A stretch of DNA of 64,000 bases from CBDCPI01 sp965220245. Lineage in GTDB: Bacteria > Chloroflexota > Dehalococcoidia > Lucifugimonadales > UBA3495. The DNA lies in the NCBI GenBank assembly GCA_965220245.1, contig CBDCPI010000012.1, positions 62,001-126,000 on the forward strand, read 5' to 3'. The position numbers and the translations under genes were made by a program. Positions 24,980 to 32,556 of this stretch are shown here, one piece after another. The notes under the pieces were generated by a model, which saw only the letters and a list, made by a program, of their open reading frames with translations, was not told where the DNA came from and did no database searches. Position 1 is the stretch's first letter. Every line of letters starts with the position of its first letter.

Positions 24980-25843
24980 TTACGCCACCGCTGCCGGGGA
25001 GTACGTGCCCAGAAATTCAATTATCCAGTCCCGTACCCGCTCGGGAGTCTGTTCGGCAACTGGTTGGTCGTGATAATTAGAGCCGTCCAAACATTCCTCA
25101 AGATAACGGGCCGCCGAGGTGGCATGGGCGGCATCGGCCCCCGGAATAATCACCGTTGGAACTTTGAACGCCAGCAGTTCCGCCGGGTCCGCTCCGGTGG
25201 CGGTATCCCGGTCAAAGAGGGTCTGCCCCATCAGCGCCACGATGGCCAAGTACCGGTCCGGGTCCTGTTCCGGGAAACTTCTGGCGAAATCCTCGTGGGC
25301 GACGATGGTGGAGGCCCAAGGGCCCGCGGCGGGCTCGGCCCAAAACGACTTTTTCTCCTTGGCCAAGTCGACTACCGCGGCCAAGCCGTTGGCTTTAACG
25401 AAGTCGACGTGAGCCTGAAAACGCCCCAAACCGTTGTTCCGCCAGTGGACTCCTCCCACCGGCCAGTGCAATATCAAGCCGAGGGTGGCTTCGGGGTAAG
25501 CTACGCCGAAGGCCGCAGCGGTAGAGCACCCCATGCAGCCGCCAAGCACAAAGGCCCGGTCCATTCTCAGGTGCCGCAACAAGCCCATCCCTTCGTGAGC
25601 GTAAGTGGCCCAAGACACCCTTTCGACCTTGCCTCCCGAGAGTCCGGCCTCCCGGCGGTCGTATGCGACGCAAGTGTAGTTACTGGTTAGGGTTTCCAAG
25701 GGACGCACCCCGGCCCAAATACCGGAGGCGGTCCACTTCTCGATGGTAGAGTCAAAGCCTCCCGGCGCCATCATCAAGACCGGCGGGCCGGAACCATAGA
25801 CTTCATAGTGGATGTTGATACCATTGATTTCTGCGTAAGGCAT
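24980..25843 (-). CDS. Alpha/beta hydrolase with Cys nucleophile
   Basis: 287 residues. Opening YAEINGINIHYEVYGSGPPV and CVAYDRREAGLSGG are typical of the fold. The nucleophile elbow reads G-G-C-M-G (about residues 99-103), with Cys where most family members have Ser; dienelactone-hydrolase relatives also use Cys. Candidate acid and base lie in IPGADAAHAT near residue 235. It may be an esterase, lactonase or C-C hydrolase. Monocistronic, flanked by repeats. Confidence 0.85.
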   Translation of the reverse strand: MPYAEINGINIHYEVYGSGPPVLMMAPGGFDSTIEKWTASGIWAGVRPLETLTSNYTCVAYDRREAGLSGGKVERVSWATYAHEGMGLLRHLRMDRAFVLGGCMGCSTAAAFGVAYPEATLGLILHWPVGGVHWRNNGLGRFQAHVDFVKANGLAAVVDLAKEKKSFWAEPAAGPWASTIVAHEDFARSFPEQDPDRYLAIVALMGQTLFDRDTATGADPAELLAFKVPTVIIPGADAAHATSAARYLEECLDGSNYHDQPVAEQTPERVRDWIIEFLGTYSPAAVA

Positions 25844-25867
25844 ATCGGCTCCTTGGCGATGCTAGCA

Positions 25868-25942
25868 TAAACCGGGCAACCACAAGGGTTGCCTATCAAC
25901 GGCGGCCCGTTCCGTAGGGGCGTCCCTTGTGGACGCCCTTAT
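25868..25942. repeat. GGGCAACCACAAGGGTTGCC-type repeat
   Basis: Two palindromic units, one with CAACCACAAGGGTTG and one with GGGGCGTCCCTTGTGGACGCC, like those at 7340-7490. They fill the gap between the alpha/beta hydrolase start and the end of sucD. Confidence 0.65.
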
Positions 25943-26826
25943 TACTTTCCGGCTTGCAGCATTGCTTGGGCGGTCACCCCGATGTCTGCCGGGGTGGGGA
26001 TTATCTCCGCGCCGGCGTCCCGCAACGCCTCGATCTTGGCCTCGGCTCGGGCGCTGTCGCCGGTGATTATAGCTCCAGCGTGGCCCATGCGCTTGCCGGC
26101 GGGCGCCGTGGCGCCAACGACCAAGGCGCAGATGGGCTTGTCGAACCCTTCCTTGATATAGGCAGCGGCTTGCTGCTCTTTGACCCCGCCGATCTCGCCG
26201 ATGAACACCACCAAGTCGGTGCCGGGGTCTTCATTGAACAAACGAAGCACATCCACAAACCCGGTGCCGGTGATGGGGTCGCCGCCAATGCCCACACAGC
26301 TAGATTGGCCTATACCCAGGTCGCTTAACTGCCCGACAGCTTCGTAAGTCAGCGTGCCGCTGCGGGAAACGACGCCCACCCTGCCCGGCAGATGGATAGC
26401 CCCGGGCATGATGCCCACCTTGCAGTGAGCGCCGGGGTTAATGACTCCAGGACAATTGGGGCCGATCAGCCGCACCGGCCGGTTTTCCAAATACCGGGCC
26501 ACCTTCACCATGTCCAACACCGGGATACCCTCGGTAATACAAACGATCAGGGGCACTCCGGCATCGGCCGATTCGGCGATGGCGTCGGCAGCAAAGGGCG
26601 GGGGCACGAAAATCAATGACAGATTGGCGGCGGTTTCAGATACCGCTTGGGCCACCGAATCAAAAACCGGGACCTCATCTTCGAATAGCTGCCCGCCTCT
26701 CCCAGGGGTAACGCCGGCGACTACGTTGGTGCCGTAGGCCTTGCAAGCCCTAGCGTGGAAGCTACCTTCCCGGCCCGTTATTCCTTGGACCAAGACCCGC
26801 GTGTTTTCGTCAACCAGAACGCCCAT
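25942..26826 (-). CDS. sucD: Succinate--CoA ligase alpha subunit
   Basis: 294 residues. Substrate-level phosphorylation step of the TCA cycle, with sucC. CoA-binding N-terminal domain (VQGITGREGSFHARACKAYG), then PNCPGVINPG, GIGGDPITGTGFVDVL and the phospho-His motif KRMGHAGAI (His about 249). The beta gene lies 53 nt upstream on the same strand. Confidence 0.95.
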   Translation of the reverse strand: MGVLVDENTRVLVQGITGREGSFHARACKAYGTNVVAGVTPGRGGQLFEDEVPVFDSVAQAVSETAANLSLIFVPPPFAADAIAESADAGVPLIVCITEGIPVLDMVKVARYLENRPVRLIGPNCPGVINPGAHCKVGIMPGAIHLPGRVGVVSRSGTLTYEAVGQLSDLGIGQSSCVGIGGDPITGTGFVDVLRLFNEDPGTDLVVFIGEIGGVKEQQAAAYIKEGFDKPICALVVGATAPAGKRMGHAGAIITGDSARAEAKIEALRDAGAEIIPTPADIGVTAQAMLQAGK

Positions 26827-26879
26827 ACAGGCAGTTGCTCCCTGTGTACATCACAACCGTAATAGGACCAGGGATTAGT

Positions 26880-28034
26880 CTAGTCCGAGTCCCGGGCCAA
26901 CTGGGCCGCCTCGGCTATGGTGTTAGCGAAGGTCACCGGCAGGGCGGAGTCCCGCAAGATGCTCTTCCCTTCGTCTACGTTGGTGCCCAGCATCCGCACC
27001 ACCAGCGGCAGCGTGGACCCCATGTTCTGGTAGGCGGCTACGATACCTCGGGCAGCAATGTCGCAACGGAGAATGCCGCCAAAGATGTTGACCAGCACCC
27101 GCTTGACCTTGGTGTCGGAAAGGATTATCTCCACGGCCCGGGCAACTTTTTCGTCGCTGGCGCCGCCGCCCACATCCAAGAAATTTGCCGGGGCTGCGCC
27201 AGCATTCTTGGTCGCATCCAGGGTCGCCATGGCCAGTCCGGCACCGTTCACCAAGCAGCCGACATCGCCGTCCAGGCTGACATAGGAGATGCCCAAGTCA
27301 GCGGCCCGCGCCTCCAGTTCATCCTCTTGCTCCGGGTCGCGCAGGCTAGCCAAATCCGGGTGGCGGAATAAAGAGTCGTCCTCCAGATCGACCTTAGCAT
27401 CTAAGGCTAACAACTCTCCGGAGCCGGTAACCACCAAAGGATTGATCTCCACCAAGGAACAGTCGTTATCGATAAACAACCGGTATATTGCGTTAATGAA
27501 CTGGGCCGCCGGCCGGGCTAAGGCAGCGTCGATACCCATGCCGCTGGTAAGCCGGCGCACCTGGAAGGGCATTAGCCCCAGCACGGTGTCGACGGTCTCG
27601 GTGTGAACACCGCCCGCATCGGCGGCGGCTACTTCTTCAATATCCACGCCGCCTTGAGAACTGACCAGTATTACCGGGCCGCGGTGTACCGAATCGACGG
27701 TGATAGCCAGATAGGACTCTCGGGCGATGTCGGCCAATTCCTCTACCAATACCGCATTTACCGGCGCCCCACCCGGACCCGTCTGGCGGGTGACCAGCCG
27801 GTTACTCAGCATGGAGCGGGCTATTTCCTCGGCTTCGGCACTGGAGCGTACCACCTTTATACCACCGGCGTTGCCCCGCCCCCCGGCGTGAATTTGGGCC
27901 TTCAGCACCGCTTCTCCACCCATGTTCTGGACCGCCAACCGGGCCTCTTCGGGTGATCGGGCCACAACGCCCAAAGGAACCCGCAGCCCATAGCGGGCGA
28001 AAAGCTCCTTGGACTGGTACTCGTGAATCTTCAT
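26880..28034 (-). CDS. sucC: Succinate--CoA ligase beta subunit
   Basis: 384 residues from ATG 28034 (MKIHEYQSKELFARYG, the usual family start; TTG at 28046 would add four residues). ATP-grasp domain with KAQIHAGGRGNAGGIK, then EINPLVV and DVGGGASDEKV in the CoA-ligase domain. Co-transcribed with sucD. The promoter is so close that the mRNA may have almost no leader. Confidence 0.95.
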   Translation of the reverse strand: MKIHEYQSKELFARYGLRVPLGVVARSPEEARLAVQNMGGEAVLKAQIHAGGRGNAGGIKVVRSSAEAEEIARSMLSNRLVTRQTGPGGAPVNAVLVEELADIARESYLAITVDSVHRGPVILVSSQGGVDIEEVAAADAGGVHTETVDTVLGLMPFQVRRLTSGMGIDAALARPAAQFINAIYRLFIDNDCSLVEINPLVVTGSGELLALDAKVDLEDDSLFRHPDLASLRDPEQEDELEARAADLGISYVSLDGDVGCLVNGAGLAMATLDATKNAGAAPANFLDVGGGASDEKVARAVEIILSDTKVKRVLVNIFGGILRCDIAARGIVAAYQNMGSTLPLVVRMLGTNVDEGKSILRDSALPVTFANTIAEAAQLARDSD

Positions 28035-28045
28035 CGGCTTCGTCA

Positions 28046-28074
28046 AATGTAGGGGATTTTGGCCGCGCCGTCAA
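28046..28074 (-). promoter_or_regulatory. Promoter of sucCD
   Basis: Minus-strand TTGACG (28069-28074), 17 nt, TACATT (28046-28051). The predicted start is about 5 nt before the sucC ATG, and no ribosome site is visible there. Confidence 0.5.
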
Positions 28075-28099
28075 CGCAAGGTTCCGTAACTGTTCAGAC

Positions 28100-28255
28100 T
28101 TAATACGTCATTCCGGCCCCCGTCTCCAGTACGGGGCAGGCCTTGAGCCGGAATCCAGAAGCGTTTGTAACCAGCAACGCCTGTCCTGAGCTTGTCGAAG
28201 GGTTCCTTTTCCTCAACATTTCTGGATTCCCGCGCAGGCGGGAATGACGGTTGGG
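28100..28255. repeat. Dispersed repeat cluster upstream of sucC
   Basis: Contains GTCATTCCGGCCCCC, CCTGAGCTTGTCGAAGGG and TTCCCGCGCAGGCGGGAATG units, each found elsewhere in the window. No gene. Confidence 0.65.
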
Positions 28256-28269
28256 CGGCAAGGTGTCGT

Positions 28270-28338
28270 GGGGGGATTAGCATTGGCATTGCGGATGTGG
28301 CGCTTATTCAATTCACCTCACCAACTTTGAACAGTTGC
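28270..28338 (+). promoter_or_regulatory. 69 bp conserved upstream element, copy A
   Basis: About 80% identical to 34651-34719 (copy B, opposite strand). It ends 15 nt before the -35 box of the aldolase gene; copy B ends 15 nt before the ftsH -35. Conserved blocks include TGGCATT.CGGA.GTGGC and AGCAGTTGC-like ends. It may be an activator site or a gene remnant. Confidence 0.5.
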
Positions 28339-28353
28339 AAGGTTCCCGGAAGG

Positions 28354-28382
28354 TGGACAAAAATTCCGTCGCGGCGCATAAT
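28354..28382 (+). promoter_or_regulatory. Promoter of the HpcH/HpaI aldolase gene
   Basis: TGGACA (28354-28359), exactly 17 nt, CATAAT (28377-28382), about 76 nt before the ATG. Each box is one base from consensus. Confidence 0.6.
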
Positions 28383-28458
28383 CCTGACGCTTGAAACAGG
28401 GCAATTGATCAGAATATCCGTCGAAATAGCTGGTTAGATACACCAAAGGAGGTCCGTC

Positions 28459-29322
28459 ATGCCTGGGAAGGTCCGTTACAACAGAGCGATTGATTTATTG
28501 GAAAACAACCAGCCGGTCTTTTGCTCCGGGTTGGTCTGGAACGGGAGTCTGGATGACCTGACTTTCCTTGCCGATTCGGATTACGACATGGTAATCATCG
28601 AGATGGAACACCAAGGCTTCAGCTTGAACGACCTCAGGACCTCGCTCCAATTTCTGCTGAGCCGTAAGAAGGTGGCGGAAGGCGGCAACCTACAAGCCAG
28701 TCCGGTGCCGCTGGTGCGTATTCCTCCCAATACCAAGGAACACAACCAATGGGTGATGAAGCAGGCGTTGGACACCGGCGTTTACGGACTGGTCTTGCCG
28801 CACCTAGACACCGTTGAGGACGCCCGGGCGGCGGTCATAGCGGCACGTTATCCCCAGGTGCCCGGAGTCGGCGACTTCGAGCCGGAAGGGGAACGCGGTT
28901 GGTGGGCCCGCATTGCGCCCCGCTACTGGGGACTGAACTCAACCGAGTACTACGATGCCGCCGACCTGTGGCCTTTGGACCCTGATGGCAATATGCTGCT
29001 GATGGGTATTGTGGAAGGTCCGGAAGGGGTCAAGAACCTGCCGGACATCCTGCGGGAAGTGAAGGGCATCGGAGCGATTTGGGCCGGGCCGGGCGACATG
29101 TCGGTAGCCATGGGGCACCGGGGCAATTCCAACCACCCCGACGTCCAAGAGAACCTGCTGAAGATTCTGGCCGACTGCCAGAATGCCGGCGTGCCCTGCG
29201 CCACGGGGGCCACCGCCGCCGAGGTCCCCATGCGGCTGGAGCAGGGTTTCCGGATAATCATCACTTCTCCCGAGAAGACGACCCAAGGCTTGACCGAGGG
29301 CCGACGCTTGGCCGGCCGCTAA
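28459..29322 (+). CDS. HpcH/HpaI family aldolase
   Basis: 287 residues. Metal-dependent class II aldolase or lyase of the 2-keto-3-deoxy acid type. Seen: MVIIEMEHQGFSL (active-site strand), GVYGLVLPHLDTVEDARAAV, then MGIVEGPEGV with the metal-binding Glu, and IWAGPGDMSVAMG. The ATG has AAAGGAGG seven nt upstream, one of the best ribosome sites here. An insertion around residues 135-175 (aromatic-rich, ERGWWARIAPRYWGLN) is longer than in HpcH. Probably acts in breakdown of aromatic or sugar acids. Confidence 0.88.
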   Translation: MPGKVRYNRAIDLLENNQPVFCSGLVWNGSLDDLTFLADSDYDMVIIEMEHQGFSLNDLRTSLQFLLSRKKVAEGGNLQASPVPLVRIPPNTKEHNQWVMKQALDTGVYGLVLPHLDTVEDARAAVIAARYPQVPGVGDFEPEGERGWWARIAPRYWGLNSTEYYDAADLWPLDPDGNMLLMGIVEGPEGVKNLPDILREVKGIGAIWAGPGDMSVAMGHRGNSNHPDVQENLLKILADCQNAGVPCATGATAAEVPMRLEQGFRIIITSPEKTTQGLTEGRRLAGR

Positions 29323-29337
29323 GAGAGTGTGGCAGAA

Positions 29338-29525
29338 GTCCCTTCTCCTTAGGGAGAAGGTTAGGCCTGTCCTGAGCCTGTCGAAGGGATGAGGGGAAAT
29401 GATTCCCATAAACCAAGTTTGCCATGCCTGGACCACTGGGGTACGCCCCTCACCCCCGGATCAAGTCCGGGGCAGGCTCTAGCCCTCTCCCGGCGGGAGA
29501 GGGAACTTTGCATACGCCCTCTAAA
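29338..29525. repeat. Dispersed repeats after the aldolase gene
   Basis: CCTTCTCC-TTAG-GGAGAAGG hairpin (29342-29361) without a T-run, a CCTGAGCCTGTCGAAGGG unit, and CCCTCTCCCGGCGGGAGAGGG. Related units occur near 45230-45830. No gene between 29323 and 29579. Confidence 0.55.
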
Positions 29526-29579
29526 AGGTAGTCAAGGATCCGGTCGGCCAACCCATATTTGGCGGCTAAACCGGACTAA

Positions 29580-30845
29580 TTAGGGGGTCTCCCCCGGAAG
29601 TTCACCATCTGCTCCGGGGCTGTCCAAGAACCGGAACAATGGGGCGTCGGCCGAAAGAATTATCGTGGTCCCCGAGTTCAACACCTGCCGGTAGGCCTCA
29701 AGGCTGCGGCGGAAGGAGAAGAACTCGGGGTCTTGCTCCAAAGCTTCGGCCAGAATCCGGATGGCTTGGGCTTCGCCTTCACCTCTAATCTCGTTGGATG
29801 CCTTGTCGGCGTCGGCCAAGATGATGTCCCGGTTCTTGTTGGCCTCAGCGCGAATTTGCAGGTCTTGTTCGTCTCCCTCGGCGCGGAACCTGGTGGCTAT
29901 ACGATTGCGCTCGGCGCGCATCCTGGTAAATATGCTGGGGGTTACCGAGTCGGGGAAGTCGGCCCGCTTGATCCTCACGTCCACTACTTGTATGCCCAGC
30001 GGCTCGTCCCTTTCCACGAAATACCTAAAGGTGAAACTGTCTCCCTCGGTCAGCTTCTCTCCCTCTTGTACCCCAAAGGTGATCGTTTTGGTGGCCGGTT
30101 CCCAGAGTTTGACCACCACATCATACCCCAGAACTTCCCCCTCAAGGCCGTCAACGATGGTTATGTCTCCCGGGCCCACTCCGGTGCTCAGGTTTCCGTC
30201 CGCGTCCGTGTTATCCGCATCGAGAATCAACTGGTCGATACCCACTTGAAAGGTCGCGTCTCCTTCCAAGTCGAATGGCGCTTCCATGCGCCGGTCTACT
30301 TCACGGGCAATGATCCGCAACCTAACGCCCTCCAACACTTGGCCCAACAACGCGGAACGGGACTCCGTACCCTCGAACAGAGGCAAGCCTTCCTCGTTTT
30401 CGATGGGCGTGCCGGTGACCCTATCGGTAACCTGCCTGGCGCCGATGATCTCGGGCCGGGTCCGCAGAGCGATCCTCTCCCGGAGCGTGGAATTTACAAT
30501 GTCTCCCAACCGGCTGCGGGCATTGTCTTCGGTCAATAGAGTTTTCCGGAACTGCACCGGATCGACGATCTTATACCTGGCATAGGAGTCGATGGTTAAG
30601 TCTTGCTTCTCAATGTCCCGCATTGCTTCGGCGTCGGCGTCGATCCTCAACAGCCTCCGGTCGAAGCGGACCACGGTGTCCACGAAGGGAGCCTTGGCTC
30701 TCAACCCTGAAGTGTTGTGGACGTCCTGGACTTCACCGAACCGGGTAATGATGACCTGCTCCGTCTCATCCACCACGTACAAGGACTGGGTGATGACGAC
30801 AATAACTACAATTACCAGCACACCAGCGATTATCAGGTTTCTCAT
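29580..30845 (-). CDS. hflC: HflC, FtsH protease modulator
   Basis: 421 residues. N-terminal membrane anchor (about 4-23) and an SPFH/band 7 domain beginning YVVDETEQVIITRFG. With HflK it forms a membrane cage around FtsH. It is longer than E. coli HflC (334 residues): about residues 200-285 form an acidic insertion. The C-terminal coiled part (AEANKNRDIILADADKAS and GEGEAQAIRILAEAL) is typical. It follows hflK by 32 nt. Confidence 0.9.
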   Translation of the reverse strand: MRNLIIAGVLVIVVIVVITQSLYVVDETEQVIITRFGEVQDVHNTSGLRAKAPFVDTVVRFDRRLLRIDADAEAMRDIEKQDLTIDSYARYKIVDPVQFRKTLLTEDNARSRLGDIVNSTLRERIALRTRPEIIGARQVTDRVTGTPIENEEGLPLFEGTESRSALLGQVLEGVRLRIIAREVDRRMEAPFDLEGDATFQVGIDQLILDADNTDADGNLSTGVGPGDITIVDGLEGEVLGYDVVVKLWEPATKTITFGVQEGEKLTEGDSFTFRYFVERDEPLGIQVVDVRIKRADFPDSVTPSIFTRMRAERNRIATRFRAEGDEQDLQIRAEANKNRDIILADADKASNEIRGEGEAQAIRILAEALEQDPEFFSFRRSLEAYRQVLNSGTTIILSADAPLFRFLDSPGADGELPGETP

Positions 30846-30877
30846 GGGGCCCTCATGCTATCTTCTTGGGAAATCGG

Positions 30878-31975
30878 TTACCGGCTCGGGTTAGGGCCTA
30901 CGGGGATGGGCGTCAGGCCCCCCTGTTGGCCGCCCAGTATCAATACCGACTCGGCCTTGGGCGATACGATGATCTTGTTTATCGCCGGAAGGACTTCCTC
31001 CATGGCTTCCAGATAGAGCCGCTGCCGGGTGACATCCCTAGAAGCGTCGGATATCGAGTACTCCTTTAGGACCGCCTGGAACCGGTCGGCTTCACCCTCG
31101 GCCCGGGCGACGCGGGAGCGGGCGAAAGCCTCGGCCTCGCGCTTGATCCGTTCCGAGTCACCCTGGGCCCTCGGAATTATGTCGTTTTCGTAGCTCCGGG
31201 CTTGGTTGATCTTGGTGTCCCTTTCTTGCCTCGCTCTGAGCACATCGTCGAAGGCGTCCCGCACTTCTTCGGGGGCTTTCACGTCTTGAAGTTGGACGTT
31301 CAAGATGTCGATGCCGGTCTGGTAGCTGTCCACGATCTGCTGCAACCGCTCTTTGGTCGCGGTCTGGACTTCTTCCCTTTTCTCGGTGAGCACATCGTCA
31401 ATCGACCGCTTTCCAACCACCAGTCTCAGGGCTGCCTCCGCAGCGTCCTTCAAGGTCCGGCCGTCAGGATTTCCCGGACCGATGGCCCGGGCCACTTCGC
31501 CCGGATCGTCGACTCGAAACAGGAACTGGATTAGGTTCTTGATATTGTATTGGACCACCATGCGAACATCGACGATGTTCAGGTCTCCACTGATCATGAG
31601 CGCTTCGACGGGGACCGCCGCATCGGCTACCCCTGCTTCGCTGCGAAATCCCAGTTCCATGCGCCGGGTCTCGGAGGTGAGCACTACGTTCTTATTGCCG
31701 ACCGGGCCGGGCCACCACCAGTGTAGCCCGGTGTCCGACACCGGGGTCTCCCGGACATCCCCGAATAGGCGTAGCGCGGCTTGCTCCCCCGGACTGATAG
31801 TGTAAATCCCGGTGGCCAGCCAGATGACCACGATTAACGCGACAACTGCGGCCGCCAGCAGACCCACGCCGCCGCCGCCCAGCCGCTGGGTGACCCGCCC
31901 CAACACCCTCCTTAGACGGCCTACAATTTGCTCGAAATCTACTTCCGGTTGACGGGGACCTCCCTGTGGATACAT
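30878..31975 (-). CDS. hflK: HflK, FtsH protease modulator
   Basis: 365 residues. Short polar N-terminus, membrane segment about 39-61, SPFH domain from YTISPGEQAALRLFG, VQLQDVKAPEEVRDAFDDV and the coiled RIKREAEAFARSRVARAEGEA. First gene of the hflK-hflC pair. FtsH, its partner, lies 600 nt away on the same strand with its own promoter. Confidence 0.92.
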   Translation of the reverse strand: MYPQGGPRQPEVDFEQIVGRLRRVLGRVTQRLGGGGVGLLAAAVVALIVVIWLATGIYTISPGEQAALRLFGDVRETPVSDTGLHWWWPGPVGNKNVVLTSETRRMELGFRSEAGVADAAVPVEALMISGDLNIVDVRMVVQYNIKNLIQFLFRVDDPGEVARAIGPGNPDGRTLKDAAEAALRLVVGKRSIDDVLTEKREEVQTATKERLQQIVDSYQTGIDILNVQLQDVKAPEEVRDAFDDVLRARQERDTKINQARSYENDIIPRAQGDSERIKREAEAFARSRVARAEGEADRFQAVLKEYSISDASRDVTRQRLYLEAMEEVLPAINKIIVSPKAESVLILGGQQGGLTPIPVGPNPSR

Positions 31976-32060
31976 AGCTCAGCGTCCTGCCTGCCATAAC
32001 GAGTTGGGATATGCTGCCGAGTTACCCAGCCGATAACGAGGGCTCGGCGTTCTTGAACCA

Positions 32061-32115
32061 GTTGATTCTATCATCAACTCCGGTGAAGGAACCACATTGT
32101 CAAAGAATAGACAAT
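32061..32115. promoter_or_regulatory. Two palindromes in the divergent hflK/32214 gap
   Basis: GTTGAT-N6-ATCAAC (32061-32078) and ATTGTC-N8-GACAAT (32096-32115). They lie between divergent genes and look like dimeric regulator sites. No regulator can be named, and no clear core promoter was found. Confidence 0.35.
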
Positions 32116-32213
32116 ATGGCGCGGCTAACGCCTTTACTATTACACTATAACCCGGCTAAATGGTTTGAACAAATGCCGTTTGAACGAGTTACCTGGAGCG
32201 AGGGATTGCAAAT

Positions 32214-32525
32214 ATGAGCGATGATCTAAATACCGACGGAATCTCCTCCGGGTTGGTGGTCGTGCGGGGGGAGGAAGGCGCCCGCATCCGCGTCACCTGC
32301 GAACATCAACGCGGGCTGATATACGTAGTGCCGGCGGAGCGTAGCTGGGTCTGCGACAGTACACACCTTCCGGCCCACGCGATGGCCGGGTTCTTCCGTG
32401 AACTGGTGGCTTTGAATAGCGCCGATGTGCGGCGACTTATGACGGAGTGGGGAATCTACTTTCGCCAACTCCCGACGACCGGAGAGACGGCGGCCGATGC
32501 CCCTGCCGGAGCTACGCCGTCATGA
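32214..32525 (+). CDS. Small uncharacterised protein
   Basis: 103 residues from ATG 32214, with GAGGGA about 10 nt upstream. No signal peptide or membrane segment. It has one compact domain (LVVVRGEEGARIRVTCEHQ, then YVVPAERSWVC) and a low-complexity Ala/Thr/Pro tail. Two Cys residues are present but no metal motif. It converges on ftsH (end 32557). Family not recognised. Confidence 0.6.
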   Translation: MSDDLNTDGISSGLVVVRGEEGARIRVTCEHQRGLIYVVPAERSWVCDSTHLPAHAMAGFFRELVALNSADVRRLMTEWGIYFRQLPTTGETAADAPAGATPS

Positions 32526-32556
32526 TGGCCCCGAAGGCGCAGGGAATTCAGGTTAT

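Noticed and set aside
32214..32525. Anti-sigma or zinc-finger protein
   Set aside because: Only two Cys residues, far apart; no HxxxCxxC motif.
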